Shown here piece after piece: positions 15,607-23,872 of a stretch of DNA of 40,922 bases. Made by a program: the position numbers and the translations under genes. Source of the DNA: Gemmatimonadota bacterium (GTDB lineage: Bacteria; Gemmatimonadota; Gemmatimonadetes; Gemmatimonadales; GWC2-71-9); the NCBI GenBank assembly GCA_020350425.1, contig CP070716.1:2209369-2250290 (forward strand), written 5' to 3'. The notes under the pieces are model-generated. The model had not been told where the DNA came from. It saw only the letters and a program-made list of their open reading frames with translations, and made no database searches. Each line of letters begins with the position of its first letter. Position 1 is the first letter of the stretch.

Positions 15607-16863
15607 CTAGTGGTGGCCGGTAGCCTCCGCCTGCGCGGTGAGCCGCGGGCTCACCATCGGGAACGTACGCGCGAACAGCCCGTACGCCAGCAGGAACAAT
15701 CCCAGGAACCCGAGGGAGATCCCGATCTCCGGCAGCCCGATCTGGGGCGCGTGCTCCGTGAGGGAGGGCTGCACCAGCAAGTAGCGCTCCAGCCACACCC
15801 CCAGCAAGCTGATGAGCACGAACAGGGTGAACGTGAACGCGGTCACCTTCGACTTCACCCAGATCAGGCCCCAGAAGGGAATGAGGAAGACCATCAACCC
15901 TACCATGATCGAGATCGGCTGCCAGTCGCCCCACAGCCGGTAGAAGACGAACGACGTCTCCTCCCGCAGGTTGCCGTACCAGATCACGAGCAGCTGGCTG
16001 AATACCAGATACGCCCAGAACACCGAGAAGCCGAAGATCAGCTTGCCCAGATCATGAAACTGCTGCCGGCCGATCACGTCGCGCATTCCCAGGCGGCGGC
16101 GCCAGTAGACCATCATCAGCCCCAGCATCGTGAGCCCCGTGAGCACCGCACCCATGAAGAAGAAGGCACCGAACAGGTTGCTGATCCAGTACGGCGCGAG
16201 CGACATCACGAGGTCGAACGCGATGAGCGAGAAGAGCCACGCGTACATCACGCACAGGGCCACCGCCAGCCGGCTGAGCCGCCGCTCGAGCTTCTCCTGG
16301 TCCGCGGGCATGCCGCTGTAGCCGGCCGCGATGCGGTCGTACAGGATCCGCTTCCACCCGGTCACCTGTCCCCGCAGCTCTGCCACGTCCGGCTTCACAT
16401 CCGTATACACAAACGCCACGGCCACGACCAGGAGTGCGAGGAGCGCCACCAGATCCCGCCAGAACACCCACGAGACCGTGAGCCACTGGCCGCGCGCCGG
16501 CGTCGGGTGCTCGATCCAGGGGAACACCTCCTCGCGCCCCAGGAACAGCACCAGGAAACAGACGACGGCGACGGGGAGGAACGCCACCGACGCCTCGGCG
16601 AAACGGATGATCGGTCCGGACCACACGCCCTTGGTGATCTTCTGCGTGGCGGCGAAGACCGTGGCGCCGAGCGCGATCCCGGTGAAGAACAGGAAGTTCA
16701 CGTGGAACAGGCGCCAGGCGCGTCCGGGGTCATCGCCCGTGACGAGCGCGACGAACAGCCCCAGCCCGAGCACGGCGAGCAGGGCGCCAAGCAGGAGCAT
16801 CCCGCGTGCCGGCGCGTTGGCGCTGCGGCGGAGGAGCTCGTCGTTCGGGATGCCCAGGCTCAT
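15607..16863 (-). CDS. actF: Alternative complex III subunit ActF (NrfD-like quinol-oxidising membrane subunit)
   Basis: The product has 418 residues from ATG 16863, overlapping the actE stop as ATGA; the open frame upstream is a shadow of actE. It has about ten transmembrane segments, for example GMLLLGALLAVLGLGLFVAL, FLPVAVVCFLVLFLG, IGISLGFLGLFLLAYGLFA. Typical family motifs are RLFHVNFLFFTGIALGATVF, DLVMSLAPYWISNLFGAFFF, FWAYLVFSQLLVIWYGN and EETSFVFYRL. ActF pairs with ActC, its NrfD/PsrC-family paralogue, in the membrane core of the quinol:electron-acceptor oxidoreductase that replaces cytochrome bc1. It is the last act gene; no cytochrome oxidase genes follow. Confidence 0.92.
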   Translation of the reverse strand: MSLGIPNDELLRRSANAPARGMLLLGALLAVLGLGLFVALVTGDDPGRAWRLFHVNFLFFTGIALGATVFAATQKITKGVWSGPIIRFAEASVAFLPVAVVCFLVLFLGREEVFPWIEHPTPARGQWLTVSWVFWRDLVALLALLVVAVAFVYTDVKPDVAELRGQVTGWKRILYDRIAAGYSGMPADQEKLERRLSRLAVALCVMYAWLFSLIAFDLVMSLAPYWISNLFGAFFFMGAVLTGLTMLGLMMVYWRRRLGMRDVIGRQQFHDLGKLIFGFSVFWAYLVFSQLLVIWYGNLREETSFVFYRLWGDWQPISIMVGLMVFLIPFWGLIWVKSKVTAFTFTLFVLISLLGVWLERYLLVQPSLTEHAPQIGLPEIGISLGFLGLFLLAYGLFARTFPMVSPRLTAQAEATGHH

Positions 16864-17414
16864 TGTGCCGCTCCCTGCAGCAACCGCACGTAGTTGACGA
16901 CGTGCCAACGATCTTCCGGACTGATCTTGCTGCCGTATTCGGGCATCAGGGCGCCGAAGCCGTTGGTGATCGTCCCGTAGATCCAGCCGTCGCTGTTGTC
17001 GACCTGGCGCTGCTCGGTCAGGTTGCGCACCGCGTTCGCCAAGGCGGGAGCCACGGGGCCGTCCCCCCGCCCCTCGGAGCCGTGGCACACCGTGCAGTAG
17101 ATCTCGTAGCGATCGCGGCCACGCTCCATGCTCGAAGCGGTGCGCTGCACCGGATTGGACAGGCGATCGAGCGTCGACCGATTCTGCGGGATCGCGGGCG
17201 GCACGACCTCGATGCCCGTCACCGGCACCGTCCCCTCCACCGGCTGGCGCGGCATCTTGTACGGTTGGATGGCGATGCCCCGGTGCATCACCGCGAACCA
17301 CGGGATCGCCGCGACGAGGTCATCGGGGCTCGGGAAGCGGTGCCACTGCTCCCGCGTGCAGCCGCTGATGAGCAGCGCGACGGCGGCCAAGGCGAGGGCG
17401 AGCTTACGTCTCAA
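16860..17414 (-). CDS. actE: Alternative complex III subunit ActE (monoheme cytochrome c lipoprotein)
   Basis: I chose TTG 17414 because GGAGG lies 6 to 7 bases before it and it clears the actD stop at 17404-17406; a GTG at 17432 would overlap actD. The 184-residue product has a lipoprotein signal (LALALAAVALLISGC), so it is predicted to be anchored by its cysteine. One class I cytochrome c domain shows YCTVCHGSEGRGDG for the heme and GALMPEYG for the axial methionine, and ends with WHVVNYVRLLQ. ActE accepts electrons from the ActB/ActA hemes and FeS centres and passes them on to the oxidase side. Confidence 0.92.
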   Translation of the reverse strand: MRRKLALALAAVALLISGCTREQWHRFPSPDDLVAAIPWFAVMHRGIAIQPYKMPRQPVEGTVPVTGIEVVPPAIPQNRSTLDRLSNPVQRTASSMERGRDRYEIYCTVCHGSEGRGDGPVAPALANAVRNLTEQRQVDNSDGWIYGTITNGFGALMPEYGSKISPEDRWHVVNYVRLLQGAAQ

Positions 17415-17913
17415 CGCGCACCTCCACCGCACCGGAGTGTCGCAGCAGCTCCTCCACCGCAGGGCGCCGTTCGACCGGGCAGGCGACGAAGATCCCGATC
17501 TGGTCGTCGGTGAAGCGCCCGTCGTAGGCGCCCGCCTGCCGCGTACGCCAGGAATGGAACAGGAGCCCCAGGATCGTCGCGCCCGCGCCGAACAGAATCG
17601 TCAGCTCGAAGGCGATCACCACGTAGGGGATCACCGAGCCCACGGGCTTGCCGCCCACCACCAGCGGCCAGTCGTACGACATCCACAGGGTCAGCGCGAA
17701 GCCGCTGGCGCACCCGAGGAGGCCACCGAGCAGCGTCCACAACCGCACCGGGCTCACCTTGTGGCCCACCGCCTGCGCGATCTCCACGTTGGGCACCGGC
17801 GTGTAGACGGTGACGTCCCGGTACCCCTTGGCCTTCAGCGCCTTGATCGCCGCTGCGGCTGCGTCCACGTGCTGGTACGCCGCGAGAATCCCGCCCGGAT
17901 GCGTCTTGTTCAT
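17404..17913 (-). CDS. actD: Alternative complex III subunit ActD (DUF3341)
   Basis: The product has 169 residues from ATG 17913, overlapping the actC stop as ATGA. A soluble N-terminus (GGILAAYQHVDAAAAAIKAL, YRDVTVYTPVP) is followed by two transmembrane helices (LWTLLGGLLGCASGFALTLW and VVIAFELTILFGAGATILGL) and a C-terminal cytoplasmic tail (DQIGIFVACPVERRPAVEEL). This is the DUF3341 pattern of ActD, a structural membrane subunit without known cofactors. It overlaps the start region of actE by 11 bases. Confidence 0.92.
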   Translation of the reverse strand: MNKTHPGGILAAYQHVDAAAAAIKALKAKGYRDVTVYTPVPNVEIAQAVGHKVSPVRLWTLLGGLLGCASGFALTLWMSYDWPLVVGGKPVGSVIPYVVIAFELTILFGAGATILGLLFHSWRTRQAGAYDGRFTDDQIGIFVACPVERRPAVEELLRHSGAVEVRVET

Positions 17914-19265
17914 GTCCCGGGCCTCGCTTTCCGCGGCATGGGGATGATCTCCTTCACCTCGGTGATCGAGACCATCGGGAAGTTCTTCGCGAACAGCAGG
18001 AACCACAGGAAGAACCACGCGAAGCTGCCCGCCAGGATCGACCACTCGACCCACGTCGGGGTGTAGTGCCCCATCGCGTACGGCTCGTACTCGAAGGAGA
18101 GCGACACCACGATGATCACGAACCGCTCGAACCACATCCCCAGGTTCACGAAGAGGGACAGCACGAACAGCGCCGGGATGCTGCGGCGCACCTTTCGGAA
18201 GAACAGCAGCAGCGGCAGGAACCCGTTGCAGATGATCATCGTCCAGGTGGCCCACCAATACTCGCCGAACGCCCGGTTGTAGAAGGACGCCTGCTCGAAC
18301 GGGTTCCCCGAGTACCAGGCGATGAAGTACTCGACGGCGTACGCGTACCCCACGATGAGCCCGGTGAGGAGCAACAGCTTCGACAGGTTCTCGAAGTGGT
18401 CCACCGTGATGTATCGCTCCACCTTGAACACCTTGCGGAGCGGCACCAACAGGGTCACCACCATCGCCACGCCGGAGTAGATGGCGCCGGCCACGAAGTA
18501 CGGAGCGAAGATCGTGGCGTGCCAGCCCGGCACGATCGACATGGCGAAATCCCACGACACGACGCTGTGCACGGAGAGCACCAGCGGGGTCGCGAGGGCC
18601 GCCAGGTAGAGGTACGCCCGGATGTAGTGGCGCCATTGCTGGTCGGTGCCGCGCCACCCCAGCGACGTGACCTCGTACAGCTTCCGCCGCCAGCCCGTCG
18701 CCTTCTCCCGGACGGCGGCAACGTCGGGGACCAGGCCGACGATGAGGAACAGCGTGCTCACCGTCAGGTACGTGGACACGGCAAACACGTCCCACAGCAG
18801 CGGCGACTTGAAGTTCACCCACAGCTGGCGCTGGTTGGGATACGGGAACAGCCAGTAGGCGTACCAGATCCGACCGACGTGGATCAGCGGGAACAGGCCC
18901 GCCGTGAGGACGGCGAACACCGTCATGACCTCGGCGGTGCGGTACACCGACGTGCGCCAGGCCGACCGGAACAGGTAGAGTATCGCCGAGATGAGGGTCC
19001 CGGAGTGCGCGATGCCGACCCAGAAGACGAAGGTCGTGATGTACACGCCCCAGAGCACGGGCGGCGTGTACCCGGCGACCCCGAGCCCCCAACGGATCTG
19101 CCACAGCAGCGCGAACGCGCCCAGCGCCAGCACCACGAGGACCACCGCGAGCAGCACGAAGTACGTGCGCGACGGCCGTCCGAGCGTCGCGACGACGTCG
19201 CGCGTGATCTCGTGGTAGGTCGGCTGCTGCGGCGCCGTCCGTTGGGGTTCCGCGATGGTGGCCAT
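17910..19265 (-). CDS. actC: Alternative complex III subunit ActC (NrfD/PsrC family)
   Basis: The product has 451 residues from ATG 19265, only 5 bases after the actB stop. It has about ten transmembrane helices with the family motifs GVYITTFVFWVGIAHSGTLI, AVLTAGLFPLIHVGRIWYAY, FPYPNQRQLWVNFKSPLLWD and HSVVSWDFAMSIVPGWHATI. Conserved acidic and histidine residues near HSG and HVGR belong to the quinol site and proton pathway in related enzymes. It sits in the canonical order between ActB and ActD. The C-terminus TPTWVEWSILAGSFAWFFLW is typical. Confidence 0.95.
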   Translation of the reverse strand: MATIAEPQRTAPQQPTYHEITRDVVATLGRPSRTYFVLLAVVLVVLALGAFALLWQIRWGLGVAGYTPPVLWGVYITTFVFWVGIAHSGTLISAILYLFRSAWRTSVYRTAEVMTVFAVLTAGLFPLIHVGRIWYAYWLFPYPNQRQLWVNFKSPLLWDVFAVSTYLTVSTLFLIVGLVPDVAAVREKATGWRRKLYEVTSLGWRGTDQQWRHYIRAYLYLAALATPLVLSVHSVVSWDFAMSIVPGWHATIFAPYFVAGAIYSGVAMVVTLLVPLRKVFKVERYITVDHFENLSKLLLLTGLIVGYAYAVEYFIAWYSGNPFEQASFYNRAFGEYWWATWTMIICNGFLPLLLFFRKVRRSIPALFVLSLFVNLGMWFERFVIIVVSLSFEYEPYAMGHYTPTWVEWSILAGSFAWFFLWFLLFAKNFPMVSITEVKEIIPMPRKARPGT

Positions 19266-19270
19266 TCGCG

Positions 19271-22200
19271 TTACGCCTCGTCCACCGTCAGGTTGCGCAC
19301 CTTGCGCAGGTAGGTCACGCCTGGCCGGGTGTTGAGGTCGCCCAGCACACTGTAGCCCCGCTCATCGCGCGAGAGCTGGTGCACGCGCGAGCTGGGGTCG
19401 TTCAGATCACCGAACACGATCGCATCGGAGGGGCAGGTCTGCTGACACGCGGTGAGGATCTCCCCGTCCTCCAGCTCCCGTCCCGCGAGCTTCGCATCGT
19501 GCTGCTTGCCGCGAATGCGCTGCACGCAGAACGTGCACTTTTCCATGACGCCCTTGGACCGCACGGTCACGTCGGGATTGAGCAACCAGTGCAGCGGGTC
19601 GGGGAAACTGAAGGCCGGATCCGCCGGGTTCTGGTGATCGAACCAGTTGAAGTATCGAACCTTGTAGGGGCAGTTGTTGGAGCAGTAGCGCGTGCCGACG
19701 CAGCGATTGTAGACCTGCCCGTTGAGCCCGTCGGGCGTGGAGTACGCCGCGAACACGGGACACACCGGCTCGCACGGCGCGTGACCGCACTGCTGGCACA
19801 TCATCGGCAGGACGCGCGCCTCCAGCGGCTCGCCATCTTCCCCACCCTCGAAGTACCGCTCGATGCGGATCCACGCCATCTCGCGGCCGCGCCGGACCAG
19901 ATCCGGCCCCACGGTCGGGATGTTGTTCTCCGAGTGGCACGCCGTGACGCAGGCGCTGCAGCCCGTGCACTTGGAGAGGTCCACGGCCAGGGCCCAGCGC
20001 GGCAGGTCGCCGGCGTAGTCGCCGTACCTGGTGTCGGCGTCCTGCGCCTCCTGCACCTCGTCCAACAGCTGCTCGACGTGCTCCGGCACCGGCGCCGCGT
20101 GGCCGCCGTGCTCCTCGCCGTGCTCGCCGTGCTGCAACGCCGCCAGCGTCACGGCCTGCGCGATGCCCCGGCCCATCTGCCGCGACTTCCCCTCGGTCTT
20201 GGCGAGGTACTCGTGCCGGCCCGTGTGGCGTAGCGTGGACGCGGCGTAGTGCGAGAAGCCCCCGAAGTCCGTGACGTCGGTCGACAGCAGCGCGTAGACG
20301 TTCGCGCCCCGTCCTTCGGCGTAGCGCCCGAACGCCGTGTGGCCCTGTCCCAGCGGCATGGCGATCACGTCGCGGCGCAGGCCCGGATAGAGATAGGCCG
20401 GCGCCTCGACGGTGCCCGCGGACGTCGTGACCTCCAGGATGTCGCCCTCGCGAATGCCCCGCGCCGCCGCCGTCTCCGGGTGAATCTCGACCCAGGTGCT
20501 CCACGTCATCTTGGTCACCGGGTCGGGCAGCTCCTGCAGCCACGGGCGGTTGGCCCCGCGCCCGTCGTACAGCGCCGACGAGGGATACGCGATCAGCGTA
20601 AGGGCATCCAGGGGCGCCGATCGGGTGGCGGGCTCCTGCAGGTCCGTCACCGTTCGAGCGAGCCGCACCGCACGCGCCGGCGCGTCGCGCCACACGCCGC
20701 CGCGCTGCAACGCCTCGGTCCAGAAGGCGTCGAAGGGCCGGAAGTCCCCCAGCTGCCGCTGCAGACGCTGCCAGCCCTGCTGCAGGTAGTCCTTGTAGGT
20801 CTCGGCCGTGAAGCGCGCGGCGATCGTGCCGCCCGCCTGCCGCGCCACGGCGAGCAGCACATCGCCGCTCTGGCGCGTGTCGAACACCGGCTGCATGACC
20901 GGCTGCTGCAGGGCGTACGCTCCGGCCCGCGGCTCGAAGTCGTTCCACTGCTCGAGCGGGTCGTGATCGGGCAGCACGAGGTCCGCGTGCATCGCGGTCT
21001 CGTCCCAGAAGCGCGAGAAGCTCACGCTGAACCCCACGCGCTCCATCGCGCCGGCGAAGTCGGTCCCCGCGGGGGCGGCATGCGCCGGGTTGACGCCATG
21101 GACGAACAGCACCCCGACGCCGCCGTTGCGCATCGCGCGCACCAGCGAGCCCAGTTCGGCGTAGCTCGACGGACCCGCCGGATTGAGATCGGCGCCGTAC
21201 AGCACCGTCCGACCGATGTTCCCCGCCACATAGTTCAGCACGTTGACCGCAGCGGCCGTCACGTGGGCCTGCTCGTGCTGTGCGCCCACCCCACCGGCCG
21301 CCGCCACGCTCGGCTCGGCGACGAACTCCCGCGCCAGCCGCTCGATGGTTGCCGCCGCGATCCCCGTGCGCTCCGCCACGTCGGCCGGGGCGTGCGCGTC
21401 GAGCAGCTGCTCCACCCGGAAGGTGTCGGGCTGGCGCGGCACGAGACGCTCGGTCACGATCACGTGGGCCATGCCCAGCGCCAGCAGCGCCTCCGACCCG
21501 GGACGCGGCGCAATCCACTCGTCGGCACTCATCCCGGTCATGCTCATGCGGGGCTCGACGTGGACGTAGCGTCCCATCGAGCCGTCCCGATAGCCGTGCC
21601 CCTCGGCGAACCCCCGGGCGTGCTCGACGGGACTCAGCCACGTCTCCAGGAAGTCGGCGCCGAACGAGATCACATAGCGCGCGGCGCCGAAGTCGTAGCG
21701 CGGCAGCTGATCCACGCCGAAGACCTGCCGGCTCGCGTGTCGCAGGGCCTCGTAGCCGAACGGCTCGTACACCACCGGGTCGGCGGCACCAAGCGCTCGG
21801 AGCCACTCCGTCACCAGCCGGTCGAACGTCCCGGCCTCGTTGCCGGTGACGAAGCGGATCAGATCCCCCGTCGCCCCCTGCAGCCGTTCGGTGATGCGCG
21901 CGATGGCGTCGTCCCAGCTGATCGGCTCGAACTCCCCACTCGCGCCCTTCGCCATCGGGCCGCGGATCCGGTCGGGATTGTAGAGTCCCTGCAGTGAGGC
22001 CAGGCCGCGCGCGCACAACCGTCCCCGGTTGACGGGGCTCTCGGGGTTGCCCTCGACCTTGACCACGCGCCCCTCGCGAACGCGGGCGTGCACGCCGCAT
22101 CCCGCCGGGCACTCACGACAGGTGCTCGCATACCAGGTGGCGATCCCGGGGATCTGGTTGTCGGGGGGGACCAGGTAGGGGATGAGCTTGTCGGTCGCGT

Positions 22201-22294
22201 CGCCGGAGCATCCGGACAGCGCGGCGGCGCCGCCCCCGGCCGCGCCGAGGACCTTCAGGAACCGCCTGCGATTCATCCCGTCGCCGTTTGCCAT
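19271..22294 (-). CDS. actB: Alternative complex III subunit ActB (molybdopterin-oxidoreductase-like plus iron-sulfur domain, Tat-exported)
   Basis: The product has 1007 residues from ATG 22294, with GAGG about 5 bases upstream; ATG 22276 is a shorter alternative that keeps the twin-arginine motif. The Tat signal MNRRRFLKVLGAAGG is followed by a lipobox-like ALSGC. The first two-thirds resemble a molybdopterin oxidoreductase large subunit, including an N-terminal CRECPAGC...C set near residues 40-75. The last third is a ferredoxin-like FeS subunit with CTGCSACVTACHSEN, MMCQQCGHAPCEPVC, CVGTRYCSNNCPY and CTFCVQRI...CQQTCPSDAI, room for about four clusters. Fusion of the two modules is normal for ActB. 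A His/Glu-rich insert (EHGEEHGGHAA) lies between them. It forms the peripheral electron-transfer arm. Confidence 0.95.
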   Translation of the reverse strand: MANGDGMNRRRFLKVLGAAGGGAAALSGCSGDATDKLIPYLVPPDNQIPGIATWYASTCRECPAGCGVHARVREGRVVKVEGNPESPVNRGRLCARGLASLQGLYNPDRIRGPMAKGASGEFEPISWDDAIARITERLQGATGDLIRFVTGNEAGTFDRLVTEWLRALGAADPVVYEPFGYEALRHASRQVFGVDQLPRYDFGAARYVISFGADFLETWLSPVEHARGFAEGHGYRDGSMGRYVHVEPRMSMTGMSADEWIAPRPGSEALLALGMAHVIVTERLVPRQPDTFRVEQLLDAHAPADVAERTGIAAATIERLAREFVAEPSVAAAGGVGAQHEQAHVTAAAVNVLNYVAGNIGRTVLYGADLNPAGPSSYAELGSLVRAMRNGGVGVLFVHGVNPAHAAPAGTDFAGAMERVGFSVSFSRFWDETAMHADLVLPDHDPLEQWNDFEPRAGAYALQQPVMQPVFDTRQSGDVLLAVARQAGGTIAARFTAETYKDYLQQGWQRLQRQLGDFRPFDAFWTEALQRGGVWRDAPARAVRLARTVTDLQEPATRSAPLDALTLIAYPSSALYDGRGANRPWLQELPDPVTKMTWSTWVEIHPETAAARGIREGDILEVTTSAGTVEAPAYLYPGLRRDVIAMPLGQGHTAFGRYAEGRGANVYALLSTDVTDFGGFSHYAASTLRHTGRHEYLAKTEGKSRQMGRGIAQAVTLAALQHGEHGEEHGGHAAPVPEHVEQLLDEVQEAQDADTRYGDYAGDLPRWALAVDLSKCTGCSACVTACHSENNIPTVGPDLVRRGREMAWIRIERYFEGGEDGEPLEARVLPMMCQQCGHAPCEPVCPVFAAYSTPDGLNGQVYNRCVGTRYCSNNCPYKVRYFNWFDHQNPADPAFSFPDPLHWLLNPDVTVRSKGVMEKCTFCVQRIRGKQHDAKLAGRELEDGEILTACQQTCPSDAIVFGDLNDPSSRVHQLSRDERGYSVLGDLNTRPGVTYLRKVRNLTVDEA

Positions 22295-22327
22295 CCGTCC
22301 TCTACCCGTGAGCGCCCGTTCGCCCGC

Positions 22328-22900
22328 CTAGTAGTGGCAGACGGTGCAATCGGTACTTGCCTCTTCCTGCTCGTGGCAGGTGATGCACCATCCCATCTTG
22401 AGCGATGCGTACTGGTAGACCTGGGGCATCTCCTGGATGGGACCGTGGCAGTCCTGGCACTCGAGCTCCTTGTCGGAGTTGACATGCCGGTGATGCGGGA
22501 AGCGCACGAAGGGCGCGAGCCGGTGCACCTCGACCCATTCGATCGGTCGGCGCTCGTTCCAGTAGTCCCGGAGCTTCTGTACCTCGGGATTGGCCGCGCC
22601 GGCGATGATGTGACACCCCATGCAGGTGGAGACGGTGGGGAGGCCGGCGCTCGGGCTCACCTCGGCGGCGAAGTGACAGTAGCGGCAATCCATCTCGAAC
22701 TCGCCGGCGTGCACGTCGTGGCGGTAGAAGATGGGCTGCACGGGACCCGGGAGGCCGGTAGTGTCGACGTCGACGGGTGCCTTGAAGCCGCTCATCTGCG
22801 AGGCGGCGCCCTGTGCGGAGCCACGGCTGGTGACGAGGGACAGGATGGCCACGGCAACCAGGCCGAGTGTGGCAGCCAGCAGCGAGGCGCGTTTCTTCAT
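22328..22900 (-). CDS. actA: Alternative complex III subunit ActA (pentaheme cytochrome c)
   Basis: The product has 190 residues from ATG 22900, with GGAG 4 bases before it; the open frame further upstream is non-native. An N-terminal hydrophobic segment (LLAATLGLVAVAILSLV) acts as uncleaved anchor or signal. Five CxxCH heme sites follow: CRYCH, CMGCH, CQDCH, CITCH and CTVCH, matching the usual pentaheme ActA. Conserved histidines in FYRHDVHAG, FPHHRHVN and CITCHEQ can serve as axial ligands. It is the first gene of the act operon, 33 bases before actB. Confidence 0.94.
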   Translation of the reverse strand: MKKRASLLAATLGLVAVAILSLVTSRGSAQGAASQMSGFKAPVDVDTTGLPGPVQPIFYRHDVHAGEFEMDCRYCHFAAEVSPSAGLPTVSTCMGCHIIAGAANPEVQKLRDYWNERRPIEWVEVHRLAPFVRFPHHRHVNSDKELECQDCHGPIQEMPQVYQYASLKMGWCITCHEQEEASTDCTVCHY

Positions 22901-23083
22901 GGCGCTCCATGTCGAGCCCCGGCCGTGAGCGCGGGGCGCCGTGCCGTTGTCATACCAGAAACCGCAAACTGAAAGCGGCCGCAGAGGGGCAATACACGAG
23001 AATCCGGTCGCGGCCGCCGTGTAAGATAGTCGCCGGCCCCGGTTGCACAACCGGCCGTCCCGCGGCCTGCGGCACCCTTCCCG
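22901..23083. promoter_or_regulatory. Intergenic region upstream of the act operon
   Basis: This 183-base gap, the largest in the window, should hold the act promoter because both flanking genes run leftward. Minus-strand candidates are TATGAC (22954-22949), without a good -35, and TTGTGC-16-TATCTT (about 23048-23021), a 3/6 plus 4/6 match. Neither is convincing. It also holds the hairpin listed separately, and no short gene is visible. Confidence 0.35.
23039..23054 (-). terminator. Small inverted repeat downstream of the seven-gene operon
   Basis: CCGGTT-GCAC-AACCGG forms a perfect 6-base stem with a 4-base loop, 30 bases after the stop of the last operon gene (minus strand). No T-run follows on the minus strand, so intrinsic termination would be weak. 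It could instead be a protein-binding palindrome near the act promoter. Confidence 0.3.
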
Positions 23084-23872
23084 CTACCCGGTTCGCCCCC
23101 GCCAGCGCTCCAGATTGCCCCCCTCGATGTCGTCGCGCACCGCAGCCGGCAGGTCGGACAGATCGAGCTTCGCCACGACGGCGTCGGGAATGCGCAGTGG
23201 CATCCCGGTGCCGAACGCGAACCGCTCGTGCCCCACGGTGCCGAGCAGGATCCCGAGGTGGTCCTCGGGCGGACCCCAGAGCCACGAGATGTCCCACAGC
23301 ACCCTTCCGGCCTCGTCCGGCGTGAGGCCAAAGTGGACCTCCTCGATGAACGCGCGATCGGCATGCACCACCAGCAGACGCACGTCCCGGTCGTTGCGAA
23401 TCAGGGTGCGGACCGCGGCGGCGGGAAACTCGGGCGCCAGATCGGCCGGGTGCCGTTGGCGGGCATCCTCGATCCGCACCGTCAGCACCGCCGGCAGTCC
23501 GGCCACGCCCAGCGCCGTCGTCGCGACTCGCATCTCGGCGCCCGCGGGGTCCAATCCCTGGTATTGAGGAAATAGCCTCACAGCAGGCGCCCCCATGGCA
23601 ATCGCCGCGTTGAGGTCGTCCTCGAAGCGTGGTCGCCCCGGATGGAGGGTCGGTGTAGGCAGGAGCCGGTCGTGGTGGGGGGCCACGATCTCCTCCAGGG
23701 CGGCGTTGCCGAGCGCCGGGTCCTTGTGGAGGATCGAGGGGAGGTATCCCACCCACGCCCGCGCGATGCCGAGCCGATCCATTTGCAGCAGGAGCCAATC
23801 GGCGGTGGCGGCCTGTTGCACGTACCGGTACGGGTACGGTCCGACGAACGCCGCGATGTCAGTCGCCGCCAT
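23084..23872 (-). CDS. Amidohydrolase-fold protein (amidohydrolase 2 family) lacking the usual metal ligands
   Basis: The product has 262 residues from ATG 23872, overlapping the previous gene by 14 bases. It has the length and strand pattern of a PF04909-type TIM barrel (AWVGYLPSI, LLPTPTLHPGR, APAVRLFPQYQG, LPAVLTVRIED, VLWDISWLWG, GNLERW). The N-terminal His-x-His metal pair is replaced by DIAAFVGPYPYR, and the usual late Gly-Ser/Thr-Asp is GTGMPLR, so the barrel Asp is also missing. A zinc-dependent hydrolase mechanism is therefore doubtful; a metal-independent lyase or isomerase or a regulatory partner are alternatives. The partner encoded just upstream keeps His-x-His. It is the last gene of the operon. 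Confidence 0.7.
   Translation of the reverse strand: MAATDIAAFVGPYPYRYVQQAATADWLLLQMDRLGIARAWVGYLPSILHKDPALGNAALEEIVAPHHDRLLPTPTLHPGRPRFEDDLNAAIAMGAPAVRLFPQYQGLDPAGAEMRVATTALGVAGLPAVLTVRIEDARQRHPADLAPEFPAAAVRTLIRNDRDVRLLVVHADRAFIEEVHFGLTPDEAGRVLWDISWLWGPPEDHLGILLGTVGHERFAFGTGMPLRIPDAVVAKLDLSDLPAAVRDDIEGGNLERWRGRTG

Noticed and set aside
19407..22112. Long minus-strand open frame (901 codons) inside actB
   Set aside because: Same strand but different frame from a well-supported gene; Arg/Gly/Ala-rich composition without motifs.
22901..23083. Possible small RNA or riboswitch upstream of actA
   Set aside because: Only one 6-base hairpin is present; no conserved riboswitch pattern or extended pairing could be recognised.
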